Assembly: GCA_003505715.1 (NCBI GenBank)
Contig: DNXU01000486.1
Span: forward strand, 9,582 to 30,954
Length of the DNA: 21,373 bases
DNA from: Cyanobacteria bacterium UBA8803
Lineage (GTDB): Bacteria; Cyanobacteriota; Cyanobacteriia; Cyanobacteriales; Coleofasciculaceae
Direction: 5' to 3'
Of this stretch, positions 1 through 10,600 are shown one piece after another; the first letter of the stretch is position 1, and each line of letters begins with the position of its first letter. A program made the translations under genes and the position numbers. The notes below the pieces were generated by a model that was not told the DNA's origin, searched no databases, and saw only the letters and a list, made by a program, of their open reading frames with translations.

Positions 1-31
1 ACAGTTGGATACTTTTTTATTTGGGAGTCCC

Positions 32-65
32 TAGTAGGGTGTTTTATGCTATGCTAACGCACCAT
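32..65. repeat. dispersed short cyanobacterial repeat, copy A
   Basis: The 17 bases at 32-48 (starting tagtagggtg) recur exactly at 19160-19176. The 13 bases at 53-65 (gctaacgcaccat) recur at 19182-19194. Only the 4-5 bases between them differ. This copy abuts the 3' end of the sugar transferase gene, whereas copy B lies inside the inverted-repeat element at 19139-19280. GGTG...TAACGCACC words of this kind are a common dispersed intergenic repeat in cyanobacteria. Confidence 0.6.
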
Positions 66-703
66 TAGCAAGCACCAATTTGAGCGAAAACTACATAAAT
101 TGTTTTCCAAACAATTACCAAATCATACCAGAAATGCCACTGCATTTGGTAGCGCAGGTCGAAAGTAACTACGGCTTCAAAATCGTGAACCGCTGACCGA
201 CCATTGACTTGCCATTCTCCGGTAATACCAGGTTTAACATTTAATCTTTGCCAATGATAATGACTGTAATACTTAATTTCATCGGTTGTTGGAGGGCGAG
301 TCCCTACTAAACTCATGTCTCCAATCAAAACGTTCCAAAATTGGGGGAGTTCATCCAAGCTGGTGCGGCGCAGAAAGCGTCCGATGCGAGTAACACGGGG
401 GTCATTTTCATTTTTAAATATTAAGCCTTTGGCTTGGTTAGGGACGCGATATTTGAGGCGTTCAGCATTCTGAATCATGGAGCGGAATTTCCAGATTTGG
501 AAAGGTTGGCCATAGAGTCCGTAGCGCGTTTGGCTGTAGAAAATTGAGCCGGGGCTATCGAGTTTGATAGCAATGGCGATGGGGAGGAAAATGATAGCGA
601 GAATTAGCAGCCCTATGAGGGAGCCGATAATATCGAGTAAGCGTTTAGCCCTTGAATAGGTGGAGGGATGAGGCGGGCAACTATTGATAGTAGATGTAAT
701 CAT
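65..703 (-). CDS. monotopic sugar-phosphate (phosphoglycosyl) transferase, exopolysaccharide priming
   Basis: This 212-residue bacterial sugar transferase is of the WcaJ/PglC catalytic-domain type. Such enzymes transfer a sugar-1-phosphate from a nucleotide sugar to undecaprenyl phosphate at the inner face of the membrane, the first step of exopolysaccharide or capsule assembly. Visible signs are a hydrophobic re-entrant helix at about residues 23-48, the KFRSM motif at 72-76, the catalytic Asp-Glu dyad in SLDELPQ (D117, E118), and the GDMSLVGTRP signature at 128-137. The protein is short: it has the catalytic domain only, without the polytopic N-terminus of long WcaJ proteins. No clear ribosome-binding site precedes the ATG. 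The neighbouring PEP-CTERM genes fit, because PEP-CTERM sorting is usually linked to exopolysaccharide loci. The sugar used cannot be told from sequence. Confidence 0.93.
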   Translation of the reverse strand: MITSTINSCPPHPSTYSRAKRLLDIIGSLIGLLILAIIFLPIAIAIKLDSPGSIFYSQTRYGLYGQPFQIWKFRSMIQNAERLKYRVPNQAKGLIFKNENDPRVTRIGRFLRRTSLDELPQFWNVLIGDMSLVGTRPPTTDEIKYYSHYHWQRLNVKPGITGEWQVNGRSAVHDFEAVVTFDLRYQMQWHFWYDLVIVWKTIYVVFAQIGAC

Positions 704-867
704 TGGACTGATTGATCAAAATTAGGCGACTTCAAATGTAGAATTAGCTGATAGGGGTGTAGGAAATTTTGAGGGTTTTCGTTGAACTGACCTTATTGCC
801 AAACTAGCTGCTTTAGAAATTAGCAGTTGTAAGGTTTTTGCCGTTTTTGAAGGGGATGGGTTGAGTA

Positions 868-907
868 GCGATCGCACTTATTATGTCCGAATATCTGGTG
901 CGATCGC
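868..907. repeat. HIP1-based inverted repeat (possible hairpin)
   Basis: The ten bases GCGATCGCAC at 868-877 are repeated as their reverse complement at 898-907, around a 20-base loop. Each arm contains a HIP1 octamer. It lies just 3' of the PEP-CTERM gene (stop at 925) and 5' of the sugar transferase, so it could act as a transcript end or processing hairpin. Neither side has a clear T-run. The rest of the 704-924 gap shows no gene. Confidence 0.5.
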
Positions 908-924
908 CCTAATTTCCCTATCAA

Positions 925-1767
925 TTAGTTGAGATTAAAATCGTCAGCTTTCTGTTGGCATTTGTGTTTTATAATTGAACTAAAACTGAAAGCACCAACA
1001 ATCAATAAACCTAAAACCGATGAAGGTTCTGGTACAGATTGTGGCGCATCTGAGTTTTCATAAGATAGCGTTCCATGAACACCCAAAACTGCTGCGTCAC
1101 TCCTAGGATCGTCTGCCAGCGGTTTAGCAAATGCTTGAGGATTTCGAGAACCTGTATTGTTATACCAGAACCTCAAAACATTCTGCTTGCCAATATTAAA
1201 CAGGTTTTGGTCATCAAATATATAAGGCCCAGAACTTGAGAAAAATGTTTGGGAGACGTGATTTAAGTCTGCATCCATCATTACTCCTGGTGTCGGAATA
1301 GTAGACTTATCAATCCACGGTGTAAACCCGCCTAACTCTGTTTCATTGAGTGATACTACCAGACGGTCATCAGCCAAAAGATTGCTGAAATTGAGCTTTA
1401 CATTCGTTGCTTCTGATGGTAGGTCAAAGGTGTAATAAAGAAACGCTACACCTTGAAAGCTGGACATTTCGACAGGAACGTCTGAACCGTAATGATTATT
1501 GAACCATAAATCACCCCCATCCATGATCCAACTTCCGGATAAATCATGAGTATAGGCTTGGTAACGGGGGTCAGAAAAGTTTCCCGTATAATTCCAAGTA
1601 AAGGAAGGGTCTATATCCCCAGAATTGATTCCAGGCTTTCCTGAAGTTCCTGTATTAATAGGAACTATCAAAGATTCAGCTTGAGCAATATTTCCAGTGC
1701 TAATTGAGAGAACTGTTGCTCCAATCAAAGCAATTGATGATTTTTTTAGCTCACTAGTAATACCCAT
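925..1767 (-). CDS. secreted PEP-CTERM sorting-domain protein
   Basis: This is an exported protein of 280 residues from the preferred start. The frame is open to an ATG at 1842, but the ATG at 1767 has AAGGA nine bases upstream and is directly followed by a normal signal peptide (MGITSELKKS..., hydrophobic ALIGATVLSIS, ending near AQA), so I place the start there. The C-terminus carries the PEP-CTERM signal: VPEPSS, a hydrophobic helix (about LGLLIVGAFSFSSI) and a basic tail (KHKCQQK). Exosortase is expected to process it. The central part is rich in aromatic residues and Asn/Asp and looks like an all-beta jelly-roll fold, perhaps carbohydrate-binding. That is inference and I recognise no named family. 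It is probably part of the exopolysaccharide matrix or outer surface. Confidence 0.85.
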   Translation of the reverse strand: MGITSELKKSSIALIGATVLSISTGNIAQAESLIVPINTGTSGKPGINSGDIDPSFTWNYTGNFSDPRYQAYTHDLSGSWIMDGGDLWFNNHYGSDVPVEMSSFQGVAFLYYTFDLPSEATNVKLNFSNLLADDRLVVSLNETELGGFTPWIDKSTIPTPGVMMDADLNHVSQTFFSSSGPYIFDDQNLFNIGKQNVLRFWYNNTGSRNPQAFAKPLADDPRSDAAVLGVHGTLSYENSDAPQSVPEPSSVLGLLIVGAFSFSSIIKHKCQQKADDFNLN

Positions 1768-1972
1768 AAAACTTATTCCTTGAAGGAGTTGGATGTTGAC
1801 AGTGCGGATCTGTAGCGTAGGAATAATTGGAGTAGCGATCACACAAATTATTTAAGATATAAATTCAGTGCGATCGCTGCCATTCATTCAATCTTTGTAG
1901 CGCTTAGGTAGTTGATTAGCGCCAACTATTAACCCAATTGAAAATTCAATTGCATTCATATCCATTCCTTGA

Positions 1973-2767
1973 TCAATCAGTTTTGCTGAGACGACGGTGA
2001 CCCAACCTCACTAAACTAACTACGGCGATTCCTAATAGGGATAAAGTAGTAGAAGGTTCAGGAACCTCTTTAACAGGAGGTTCAGGAACCTCTTTAACGG
2101 CTGGTAGATCAGCCACGAACAATACATCATTGAAATCCCGATCCGAATTTTGATTAGGAGGTTGATCATTTCCTTTTGGTCCGTATAAATCTTCAAATCC
2201 AAGCACTACATATCCCTTGTATTCATAGGCGACTAGATGTTCGAGTCCATCGGGATTAGAGACTGGATCTGCACCGTAAACATATTGACCACCATTAAAG
2301 CCGTCCGCTATGATTGAGAAGTCAAATTGAGTGCCTTTTTTAAAGGTTCCTAGCTCTACATAGTCGCCAATATTGAGGACACCATCATTACTCGGTATTC
2401 GACAGTCAATATTGCGGCTGTGGCAAGAGACATTCTCGAAAATCAAACCCGATTGGGAATTAGAATCCTTAGTCGCACTGAAACCTAATTGGTTCTTAAA
2501 ACCAGCACCTTCGTTGAGAAAGTAAATGTTGACATCATGATCGGCGGCTAAAAGTAATTTGGTCGGATCTAACTTGAATGCTGAGGGGTTTTTGATACCA
2601 ACTCCTTCCTCTTGGACTAGTTTTTGAAACTCGTCGATAATGTCCTTAAACCCTGTTGTGTCGGTGTCAATACTTTTGATTTCATAGGCAGATACTGGTG
2701 CCGTTATCGAGAAAATACTTGTTAGTGCAGCAGTGGTAATTAGGCTAGTAAAGAGTTTAGTTTTCAT
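1973..2767 (-). CDS. secreted DUF4114-type PEP-CTERM protein
   Basis: This 264-residue exported protein starts with a signal peptide (MKTKLFTSLITTAALTSIF...VSA). Near residue 210 it has the DRDFNDVLF motif, typical of DUF4114 domains, which are acidic, probably calcium-binding beta domains of secreted proteins. Upstream of this are a YEIKSIDTDTTGF segment and a paired CHSRNIDC segment that could form a disulphide. The C-terminus is a PEP-CTERM signal: VPEPSTT, a hydrophobic helix and the basic tail GHRRLSK. AGGAG lies eight bases before the ATG, so the start is secure. The stretch before the sorting signal contains a duplicated KEVPEP unit. The gene is divergent from the HTH-ATPase gene, and the two share the 260-base gap with the ATCAA array. 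Confidence 0.88.
   Translation of the reverse strand: MKTKLFTSLITTAALTSIFSITAPVSAYEIKSIDTDTTGFKDIIDEFQKLVQEEGVGIKNPSAFKLDPTKLLLAADHDVNIYFLNEGAGFKNQLGFSATKDSNSQSGLIFENVSCHSRNIDCRIPSNDGVLNIGDYVELGTFKKGTQFDFSIIADGFNGGQYVYGADPVSNPDGLEHLVAYEYKGYVVLGFEDLYGPKGNDQPPNQNSDRDFNDVLFVADLPAVKEVPEPPVKEVPEPSTTLSLLGIAVVSLVRLGHRRLSKTD
2054..2098 (-). repeat. in-frame 24-bp tandem duplication before the PEP-CTERM signal
   Basis: The 21 bases at 2054-2074 recur exactly at 2078-2098, a period of 24 bp or eight codons. The duplication doubles the KEVPEP segment, so the protein carries two VPEP words in a row. Each copy also contains the palindrome AGGTTCAGGAACCT in this orientation. Exact identity suggests a recent slippage or duplication event. 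Confidence 0.85.
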
Positions 2768-2897
2768 GGCAATACTCCTGATAGAGAGAAGGAAATTAAT
2801 TGCTTTTAGATCCAGCTAGTTGGTGTGTCACAAACATCTAATCTTTAGACCTAAACCCATTAAAAAGCCATTTTCCCAACAAAATCCCCCTGGAAGT

Positions 2898-3002
2898 ATC
2901 AACTTTAAAAGTGGCTCACTGAATCAAACCATACAGAAGGTATCAAAAGCTATCAAAACGTATCAAAACGTATCAACGTATTGATTTAGTTCCTGAATTG
3001 AT
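2898..3002 (+). promoter_or_regulatory. operator-like array of ATCAA half-sites, 10-bp phased
   Basis: ATCAA occurs at 2942-2946, 2952-2956, 2962-2966 and 2972-2976, four direct copies exactly one helical turn apart within the unit tATCAAaacg. The inverted half-site TTGAT follows at 2981-2985, giving ATCAA-N4-TTGAT. Further ATCAA copies lie at 2898 and 2923, and another TTGAT at 2998. The array sits immediately upstream of the HTH-ATPase gene and on the divergent side of a PEP-CTERM gene. Same-face spacing suggests cooperative binding of a regulator, possibly the HTH protein itself. That is inference. The remaining part of the gap (2768-2897) shows only the leader of the minus-strand gene. 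Confidence 0.55.
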
Positions 3003-3051
3003 TCTCGATAGCATAGACTAATGTTAGGTGAAAGACTATACAACACTGTCT

Positions 3052-4431
3052 ATGTCATGGGATGCGTTTCTACAAGAAGTCGCTGAGGTTCATAAGCTGT
3101 TTGAAGGGGATGAGAAAGAAGCGTTCTGCGTCCGGTTCGCTGAACGGAATCTCAGAAAGTCAGATGCACAGGTAGCAACTGGCTTAAACATCAGCGAAGT
3201 GACTCTACAACGGCGACTCGGAAAAGTTTATGGGATATTGGCAGCGAGTTGTCCTACTCTCAATACAGATAAGAAGGGAAAATTTAAGATATTACGAGAT
3301 TGGCTAAAAAACGAATGCGATCGCTATCAAAAAACAGGACAGTTTCCTAATTCACCTACGACCTCTGATTTAGGAATGAGTAACAAGGCAATGCCTTCAG
3401 TACAGCTACAAGTGCAGAGCGATCGCACAACCCAAAACCAAGAGGATTTCTATGTAGAACGTCCCCCAATTGAATCACTCTGCTATGAGGCACTTTTTCA
3501 ACCAGGTGCGCTGATCCGAATTAAAGCGCCTCGGCAAATGGGGAAGACAGAATTGATGGCAAAAATTCTGAATTATGCTGAACAGCATGGTTCCAAAAAA
3601 GTCTATTTGAACTTCCGACAGCCTGAAGAATCCGTTATCCAAGACCTGGATCAATTCTTGCGCTGGTTTTGTACAAATGTAACTCGCCAACTCCACCAAT
3701 CCTTTCAAATTAATGACTATTGGGATGAAGAAATGAGCAGTAATGATAACTGCTCAGCTTATTTCCAGGAATATCTCTTAGAACAAATCGATTGTCCTTT
3801 AGTATTAGGCTTAGATACCGTAGACCGCCTCTTTCCCTATTTAGCAATGGCTCAAGACTTTTTGGGAATGCTGCGAGCATGGCATGAAGATGCCAAGATT
3901 CTCGATAATTGGAAAAAACTAAGATTAATCGTATCCCATTCTACAGAAGTTTATATTCCACTTGATATTAATCACTCACCGTTTAATGTTGGATTAACCA
4001 TCCAGCTTTCCGAATTTACTCCGGTTCAGGTTGCTGAATTGGCTCAAAAGCACGGACATTCTTTAACGGAAGCGGAGGTAACACTCCTGATAAATCTAGT
4101 AGGAGGTCATCCGGGACTAATAGAGCAAGCACTCCTAGAACTCAAAAAGTTTAGTGATACTAACCTGGAACAATTGTTAAACGATGCGCCGACAGACGCT
4201 GGATTATATAGTAGCCATTTGAGAAAAATGTGGCAAGAGTTACAGGAAAATCCCGCGCTAGTTTCTGCACTTAAAAAAGTAGTAGAGGCAAGTCATACCG
4301 TGCAATTAGAATCAAAGCTAGCCTATCAGTTAGAAAGTTTAGGGTTAGTGACTCGGAAGGGAAATGATATTAAACCTCGCTGTGAATTGTATCGTCAATA
4401 TTTTCGCTCTTGCCTAGCGGATATCGCATGA
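3052..4431 (+). CDS. HTH domain plus AAA-like P-loop ATPase (vMAP-type N-terminal HTH)
   Basis: The product has 459 residues from the ATG at 3052. A GTG at 3028 in the same frame would add eight residues. Neither start has a good ribosome-binding site, and the ATG matches the usual MSW/MTW beginning of this HTH type. Residues 1-60 form a small helical domain with a winged-HTH-like core ([23 protein letters not shown]), which I recognise as the N-terminal HTH of cyanobacterial vWA-MoxR-associated proteins. A linker follows. From about residue 134 there is an AAA-like ATPase of the Pfam AAA_35 kind: YVERPPIE lead-in, Walker [10 protein letters not shown] at 159-167, and an acidic Walker B ([11 protein letters not shown]). 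Such proteins are signal-transducing NTPases of uncertain output. The stop codon overlaps the next gene's start (ATGA), so the two are translationally coupled. Confidence 0.85.
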   Translation: MSWDAFLQEVAEVHKLFEGDEKEAFCVRFAERNLRKSDAQVATGLNISEVTLQRRLGKVYGILAASCPTLNTDKKGKFKILRDWLKNECDRYQKTGQFPNSPTTSDLGMSNKAMPSVQLQVQSDRTTQNQEDFYVERPPIESLCYEALFQPGALIRIKAPRQMGKTELMAKILNYAEQHGSKKVYLNFRQPEESVIQDLDQFLRWFCTNVTRQLHQSFQINDYWDEEMSSNDNCSAYFQEYLLEQIDCPLVLGLDTVDRLFPYLAMAQDFLGMLRAWHEDAKILDNWKKLRLIVSHSTEVYIPLDINHSPFNVGLTIQLSEFTPVQVAELAQKHGHSLTEAEVTLLINLVGGHPGLIEQALLELKKFSDTNLEQLLNDAPTDAGLYSSHLRKMWQELQENPALVSALKKVVEASHTVQLESKLAYQLESLGLVTRKGNDIKPRCELYRQYFRSCLADIA

Positions 4432-6803
4432 ATAAAGAAGCCAACACGGGTTACAATTATTATGTTGGTGGAAGCCTACCACCTAATGCTTTGAGTTATG
4501 TAGTGCGAGAAGCGGATGACGAACTTTATGAAGCCTTGAAAGCTGGGGAATTTTGTTATGTATTAAACTCCCGACAAATGGGAAAATCTAGCTTACGAAT
4601 ACAAGCGATGCAAAAGCTAGAAGCTGAAGGAATTGCCTGTGCTGTTGTTGATTTAATGCGAATAGGTCGTCATGCTAATGAATCGCAATGGTATAAAGGA
4701 ATTGCTCATCGATTAGCGAGTATTTTTCAGATATCAAATCACTTTAATTGGCGAGATTTGTGGAATAAACAGCATGATTTATCACCTGTGCAACGTTTCA
4801 GTGAGTTTATTGAAAAGGTTTTACTCAAAGTAATTTCTGAACGGATTATAATTTTCATTGAAGAAATCGATTTAACTCTCAGTTTAGGGTTTCCTACCGA
4901 TGATTTTTTCGGTTTAATTCGTGCTTGCTACAATGAGCGTGAGATTAATCCAGAGTATAAGCGTCTCACATTTGCACTGTTCGGTGTGGCATCTCAATCA
5001 GATTTAATTCAAGATCAGAATAAGACACCGTTTAATTTTGGTAAAACGATTGAATTACGGGGTTTTAAATTTGCAGAAGCTCAAATTCTGGCTAAGGGTT
5101 TAGAGGGGAGAGTTAAGAATCCTCAACGAGTCCTCAAGCAGATATTATATTGGACTAATGGGCAACCTTTTCTGACGCAAAAGTTATGTAAACTCGTTTA
5201 TCTAGCGACAGATATACAGCCTACCAATTCTATCAATAGATTATCCAGGTACGGATATTTTTTTGCCCTATTAGGAGCTAGTGAAGAGCAATTTGTCAAT
5301 AGGTTTGTACAATCTCAAGTTCTTGAAAATTGGGAATCTAGTGATGATCCAGAGCATTTAAAGACTATTCGCGATCGCCTCCTCAAAAGTAAGCATGGTA
5401 CTGAGTCATTATTAAAACTTTATCGTAAAATCTGGCAACGGGGCGAAGTAGAAGCTAGGGATAGTCCTGAAGAAATAGAATTGCGGCTATCAGGATTAGT
5501 GGTTAAGCATGATGGAACATTAAAAGTTTATAACCCTATCTATAAATCTGTCTTTAATTTGCATTGGGTGACGGCGCAGTTAAATCGTTTACACTCGGAC
5601 TCTATCGTTATTCCCGCTTGGACTGTAATTACTACCAGTCTAGTTGTAACAGTTTTAGTGATGGGGGTGCGATCGCTTGGTTTATTACAGGTTTTAGAAC
5701 TAACAGCTTTTGACCAATTCATGCAATGGAGAACTCAAGAAAAACCTGATGAACGGTTGTTGTTAGTTGAAGTAACCCAAAAGGATATTGATCAGTTAGG
5801 AGATATTTATCCCTTAAGCGATCTAATGGTTCTTCGACTGTTTAAAACTTTAGATGAGTATAAACCAGAAGTGATTGGTTTGGACATTTATCGAGATACA
5901 ATACCGAACTCAAAATCAAAATATCGCCATGATTTAGTTCAATACTTACAGCATCATAAACATATTATTCCGATCTGCGTACATCCGTATGGCAACAATT
6001 CTGGTATTCATCCTCCGGCGGGAATTGCTGAAAATCAACTGGCTTTTGTTGATGTGGTTATCGACTCTTATAATAAAGTTCGTCGTCATCTTTTAGGCTT
6101 AACGCCGCCAGATAAATCACAATGTCCGGCGGAGTATTCACTCAGTTCTAAGCTGGCACTTCACTACTTAGCTGCCAAAGGCTATTCATGGGATTTTCCC
6201 AACCGCGACTCCTGGAAAATTGGCGCTGTTAAGTTTGAAGTACTGAAGGGAAAAACTGGTTTTTATCAACAGAAAAAGAGTCTTGCAGGTCATCAAATCT
6301 TACTGAATTACCGCTCTCATAAATCCGTGGAAAATATTGCTAACCGAGTTAGCCTGACACAAATTATGACTCATCAGATTAACCCCAATCTGATCAGGGG
6401 TCGAATTATTCTCATTGGAGTTACTGACCCTAATTTGGATAAAGATGAATTTAATACGCCTTACAATCAAGAAATACGCGGCTTGCTACTTCATGCTCAT
6501 ATGGTTAGCCAACTTGTGAGCGCTGTTGAGGATAAACGCCCTTTATTATGGTTCTTACCCTTGTGGGGTGATACGCTTTGGGTTGGGGTTTGGGCGTTGG
6601 CGATCGGGATACTAACTAGACGCTTTCAAGGACTACTATACCGAGGATTAGCCCTAGGAATTGTATTGATTGCTTTAAGTGGGATTTGTTTCATTCTGTT
6701 AGTAACAAAAGGTCTTTTGCTGCCGCTGATTCCGTCAGTATTGGCAGTAATAATGTCTGTCGCTATTCTAGCAAAAATTAGCTCATTTATAAACAAAGAA
6801 TAA
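4428..6803 (+). CDS. AAA-like ATPase fused to CHASE2 sensor, membrane protein
   Basis: The product has 791 residues from the ATG at 4428, which overlaps the previous stop as ATGA. An in-frame TTG at 4410 is less likely. Residues 1-390 are an AAA_35-type P-loop ATPase: YYVGGSLP lead-in, Walker [10 protein letters not shown] at 47-55, and Walker [10 protein letters not shown] at about 141-149. A membrane helix at about 394-413 is followed by a CHASE2 extracytoplasmic sensor at about 420-690 ([29 protein letters not shown] and [10 protein letters not shown] are typical CHASE2 words). Three membrane helices end the protein at about 708-731, 737-759 and 762-783. CHASE2 normally feeds a C-terminal kinase or cyclase. 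Here nothing follows, and the catalytic partner is the N-terminal cytoplasmic ATPase instead. It probably couples an envelope signal to NTP hydrolysis. The ligand is unknown. Confidence 0.9.
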   Translation: MNKEANTGYNYYVGGSLPPNALSYVVREADDELYEALKAGEFCYVLNSRQMGKSSLRIQAMQKLEAEGIACAVVDLMRIGRHANESQWYKGIAHRLASIFQISNHFNWRDLWNKQHDLSPVQRFSEFIEKVLLKVISERIIIFIEEIDLTLSLGFPTDDFFGLIRACYNEREINPEYKRLTFALFGVASQSDLIQDQNKTPFNFGKTIELRGFKFAEAQILAKGLEGRVKNPQRVLKQILYWTNGQPFLTQKLCKLVYLATDIQPTNSINRLSRYGYFFALLGASEEQFVNRFVQSQVLENWESSDDPEHLKTIRDRLLKSKHGTESLLKLYRKIWQRGEVEARDSPEEIELRLSGLVVKHDGTLKVYNPIYKSVFNLHWVTAQLNRLHSDSIVIPAWTVITTSLVVTVLVMGVRSLGLLQVLELTAFDQFMQWRTQEKPDERLLLVEVTQKDIDQLGDIYPLSDLMVLRLFKTLDEYKPEVIGLDIYRDTIPNSKSKYRHDLVQYLQHHKHIIPICVHPYGNNSGIHPPAGIAENQLAFVDVVIDSYNKVRRHLLGLTPPDKSQCPAEYSLSSKLALHYLAAKGYSWDFPNRDSWKIGAVKFEVLKGKTGFYQQKKSLAGHQILLNYRSHKSVENIANRVSLTQIMTHQINPNLIRGRIILIGVTDPNLDKDEFNTPYNQEIRGLLLHAHMVSQLVSAVEDKRPLLWFLPLWGDTLWVGVWALAIGILTRRFQGLLYRGLALGIVLIALSGICFILLVTKGLLLPLIPSVLAVIMSVAILAKISSFINKE

Positions 6804-6815
6804 GGAGGACTATAA

Positions 6816-7553
6816 ATGTTGATTTCCTTAAAATATGTTCTGATAATTTCAGTACTCGTGCTTGTGGATATTACGAATAACCTAATACCAGTACAGGCAC
6901 AAATTAACCCAAACCTAGAAGTGGCTACCGACCCGCCCCAACCGCCAGATCGAGGGACTCCGGATGATCGGAAACCAGCAGGAACTCGTGGGGATTGTGA
7001 GGCAACTAGCCAACCATTTACGCCCTTATTGCCTATTACTGAATCTGGGTTTACTGGATTCACGATTACTGGATATCCTACCTTTTGGTTTTACGTTCCT
7101 TATAAAACCAGTAGTGTTAGTTCTGGTAAGTTCGTGTTAGAGGATGAACAGGGAAATCTAGTTTATCGGCTTCTATTCAAACTGCCTGAAACGCCTGGTT
7201 TTGTCAGTGTAACGCTTCCCAATACTGAACAAGCATTAGATCCTAATCATCAATATCGGTGGGTGTTTATGCTTTATTGTGAATCTCAACAATCCGCTAA
7301 ACCCGATCCAATTTGGTATGAAGGAGTAGTGGAACGGATTGATAGTTCTGCTGTTGAAACTGAGTTACAAACAGCGTCTTTAGAGCAACGAGTTAACCTT
7401 TATATTAAGCATCAAATTTGGTATGATATTTCAATGGATTTAACGGAGATTCGCAACGTGCGTAATGATTGGGAAAAGCTGTTAAAAGCTATAGGTTTGG
7501 AACAGCTTGAACCAGAGCCAATAGTGGGGCCAGTTGAGCCAATTCAAAATTAA
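6816..7553 (+). CDS. exported DUF928 protein
   Basis: This 245-residue protein begins 12 bases after the CHASE2 gene, with a strong AAGGAGG Shine-Dalgarno before the ATG, so it belongs to the same operon. An N-terminal signal peptide (MLISLKYVLIISVLVLV...VQAQ) is followed by a Pro/Asp-rich linker. The DUF928 body has the motifs RGDCEA, LLPITESGFT, TFWFYVPY, FVLEDEQGN, and YRWVFMLYCE near residue 150. DUF928 is an uncharacterised, mainly cyanobacterial periplasmic or surface domain that often sits near CHASE2 and CHAT/TPS proteins. Here it lies between a CHASE2 sensor and a convergent TPS-CHAT gene. It may form the periplasmic link between them, but that is inference. The 91-base gap to the convergent gene shows no clear terminator. 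Confidence 0.9.
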   Translation: MLISLKYVLIISVLVLVDITNNLIPVQAQINPNLEVATDPPQPPDRGTPDDRKPAGTRGDCEATSQPFTPLLPITESGFTGFTITGYPTFWFYVPYKTSSVSSGKFVLEDEQGNLVYRLLFKLPETPGFVSVTLPNTEQALDPNHQYRWVFMLYCESQQSAKPDPIWYEGVVERIDSSAVETELQTASLEQRVNLYIKHQIWYDISMDLTEIRNVRNDWEKLLKAIGLEQLEPEPIVGPVEPIQN

Positions 7554-7644
7554 CACCAATTTTCTTTATTTAGCGAGAAACTATTAGGCATTTTATGTAG
7601 TACTGTTCATGCCAATTAGCTATTCTCTATCTTCCCATCTCCTT

Positions 7645-10600
7645 CTACCACGGACTACCAATCATGGTAAAACCAGACCAATAATAAGGATGAGATAATT
7701 TCTTATTTCCCTGCGATACGAGTTCATCGGGTAACGGGATTTCACCTAAGTTTGGTATCCCTTGCAATTGCCCCCTTTCCAGATAAGTTTCCCCTCGTAA
7801 CATCGCAATTTGGGCTTGCCGCAGTGCTTCAGCTTTAATGGTGACATTGGGTTGGTTTAATTGCCAATAAAATCCACTCATCAGCGCTAGTGTTGCTTCA
7901 TCATTAACCTTCCACAAACTCGCTAAGGCTGATTTCACTCCAGCTTGCACCGCTAACCCAGCAAAACCTAATTCGGCTTGCTCATTTCCCAAGGCAGTCG
8001 TACAGGCAGAAAGGGTTAATAGTTCAATTTGAGGGGGTTGATACCAACCCATTTGCCGCAGTTTATCGAATGTGAGTTGAGTGTCCCAGAGTTGAATGTA
8101 AGAGTTGCTGGGGTTGCTATTGTTGAAATTAGCATGGGTAGCGAGATGAATAATTTCAAATGGCTTACGCCGACTCTCGGTTTGCAGATTATTGAGGGTG
8201 AATTGTTGGTTGAGGTATGATGTCCCTGACCATAATTGTTGAGTAATTAGATTCAACTCTAAGGGGACGGCAGGTAAGGGGTTAAGTTGTTGAAATTCAG
8301 AAGCTCCCATGCCTAAAACTTGGGCATTTTTTAAAGTTTGGTAGCGGCTATTCGTCAGGCTGAAACTAGGAATGGAACCGAGGCTATACTTTTCAATTAA
8401 AAATTGTTGACCATCATACAATGCCGCTAAGGGAATATGGCGTAATCCTCCATCCATACAGAAGATTAGGGTATCAATATTTAGTGCTTTTAGGTGAGAT
8501 TCAATCGGGGCAATCAGCCATTTATAGAGTTGTTTAGAGGAGTTTTTATAACCATCGGTTTCTGATGGATTACTGAGATTTTCAACAAAGTCTGCTATTA
8601 TTTGCTCGAGAATAGTCGGATTGGCTGATGGAATGATTTTGCGGATCAGTATATCTTCGGGACGCACTAATGTCAGTTCTAATCCTTCAGAGAGAGAGCG
8701 TGCATAAACCACAACAGCACTCTTTCCCGTTTGATTTTTGATGGTTTTTAGAGTTTCTCGGATAGTTTGGGATGTCACATTTTCATCTGTTAGGTTTTCA
8801 CCAAAGTATTCCTCATATTCATCTTCAAAGAGTTGGTCAATTTCGGCAACAGGATCAGCGGGTTGGTTGAAGGGAAGGGGATTGTTAACGTTTAGAGATA
8901 TACTGGGTTGGTGAGGAAAGTTCCAACTAATACTGTAATCTCCGGTTTCAGGGTTTTGGTTGATGATAGTTTGAGCGTCTAAAATATCTCCAACTAACGT
9001 CGCTAAAGATTCTATTGGGTTTTCGACGGGAATTACTGGGGGGTTAGGTTCTGGAACGGGGATGGGAGCGGGGGGAATGGGTAACGCTCCTAAGACTGAT
9101 ATAATTTGGATGCGATCGCTATCCTGTTTGTGAGTGAAATAGTAATCTCTGCTCGGTTCAATCGTTTGCCTGTTCTCCTCATCCCCTCTAGTAATTGCTC
9201 CCGCCGTGCCATTGGTTTGAGAATTACCGACAATAAAGGGAATCTCGCCGTCTCCTCCGTGATAGATAATAATCGTGCCACCGTCTTCACTTCCAGCAGT
9301 TGAGATGCTGGCATCTATGCCATTTTTGTCTGTGAATGAGTCCGTTGCTTGGAAATAGCTGGGGCTTGTAATATCAGCATTAATCGTAACATTTCCGCCC
9401 GTCCCATTATTAAAACTCTGTGCATCAATGTAGCTAACTTTAATATTGCCACGAGCATTGAGTGTAACATCGCCACCGTCGCCGTTGCGATTAGAAGAAT
9501 CGAGAATACCTGTAGTAATTTGTCCGGTGTTACTAGTGAAAGTTATGCCTCCTGTTGAGGTGATATTACCTGTATAAATTTGTCCGTTTGTGCTGGTGAG
9601 AGTAGTACCTTTAGGTGAGATGATGTTGTTAATCAGGATGTCATTAATTGTTGTAATATTTACACGGTCAGAGTCACTTTCGATATCGCCTTGGACTTCT
9701 AAGCTGTTTAGCGGAGTTGAGCGACCAATGATATCGTTCAATTGAACAATTCCTGTATCAGGGTTGAGAGTCAGTTTATAATTCCCATTAATTGTACTGT
9801 CAAAAATAATGTCACCGTTCCCTTCAATGGCAACAGATACATCCCCAACTAAAAGTACTGAACCATCAAAACTAATCCTATTTTGGTTAGTTTCAATCTT
9901 GCCACCGACTGTAATATTATTAGTATCGTTATTACCAGCAGTCAGTTTAATCTCACCTCCCTGGTTATCTTGAGAAACTGCACTAATTCTATTGGTAGTA
10001 ATGCTGCCATTCATAGCATTAAGGGTGATATCACCTCCAGTACCCTTACCAGCAGCCGTAATGAGTGCGCCTGCGCTAGTATCAATGTCACCTTCAGTAC
10101 TAGTAATACTGATATCCCCACTATTTCCATTGAAACCAATCAAAAAGGTAGTGACTCTACCTGTAGTAACATTAGTGCGAGCTTTAAGAGTAATATCTCC
10201 ACCATTTTCACCCCCCGCAGCACTAATAGTTCCGCCAGTAGTCTCAATAGCACCGTTATTAGTATTAAGGTGGATATTTCCGCCGTCGAGACTTCCATTA
10301 GAGTTGAGTCTATTTGTAGTAATACCATTGGGAGCATCAAGCATAATTGCTCCCCCATTTCTATTAGTAGAAGAAGAGTTTAGATCTCCAGCATCAGTAT
10401 CAATGCTGCCCCTAGTACTTTTTAGAGTAATGTTTCCTCCATTACCAGATGTAGAATTCGATGAAATATCGTCAGTGAAGATATCGCCTTGAGCTGTAAG
10501 GGTAACGGCACCACCATTTCCATTAGTAGAAGAAGAGTTTAGAGTTCCAGCAGCAGTATTAATGCTTCCATTTACACTTCTAATAGTGATATCTCCACCC

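Noticed and set aside
6626..7063. Minus-strand 145-codon frame opposite the CHASE2 and DUF928 genes
   Set aside because: It spans the junction of two well-supported genes on the other strand and resembles no family.
8029..8220. Plus-strand 63-codon frame in the CHAT region
   Set aside because: It lies opposite the conserved HLATHA catalytic region and has no independent support.
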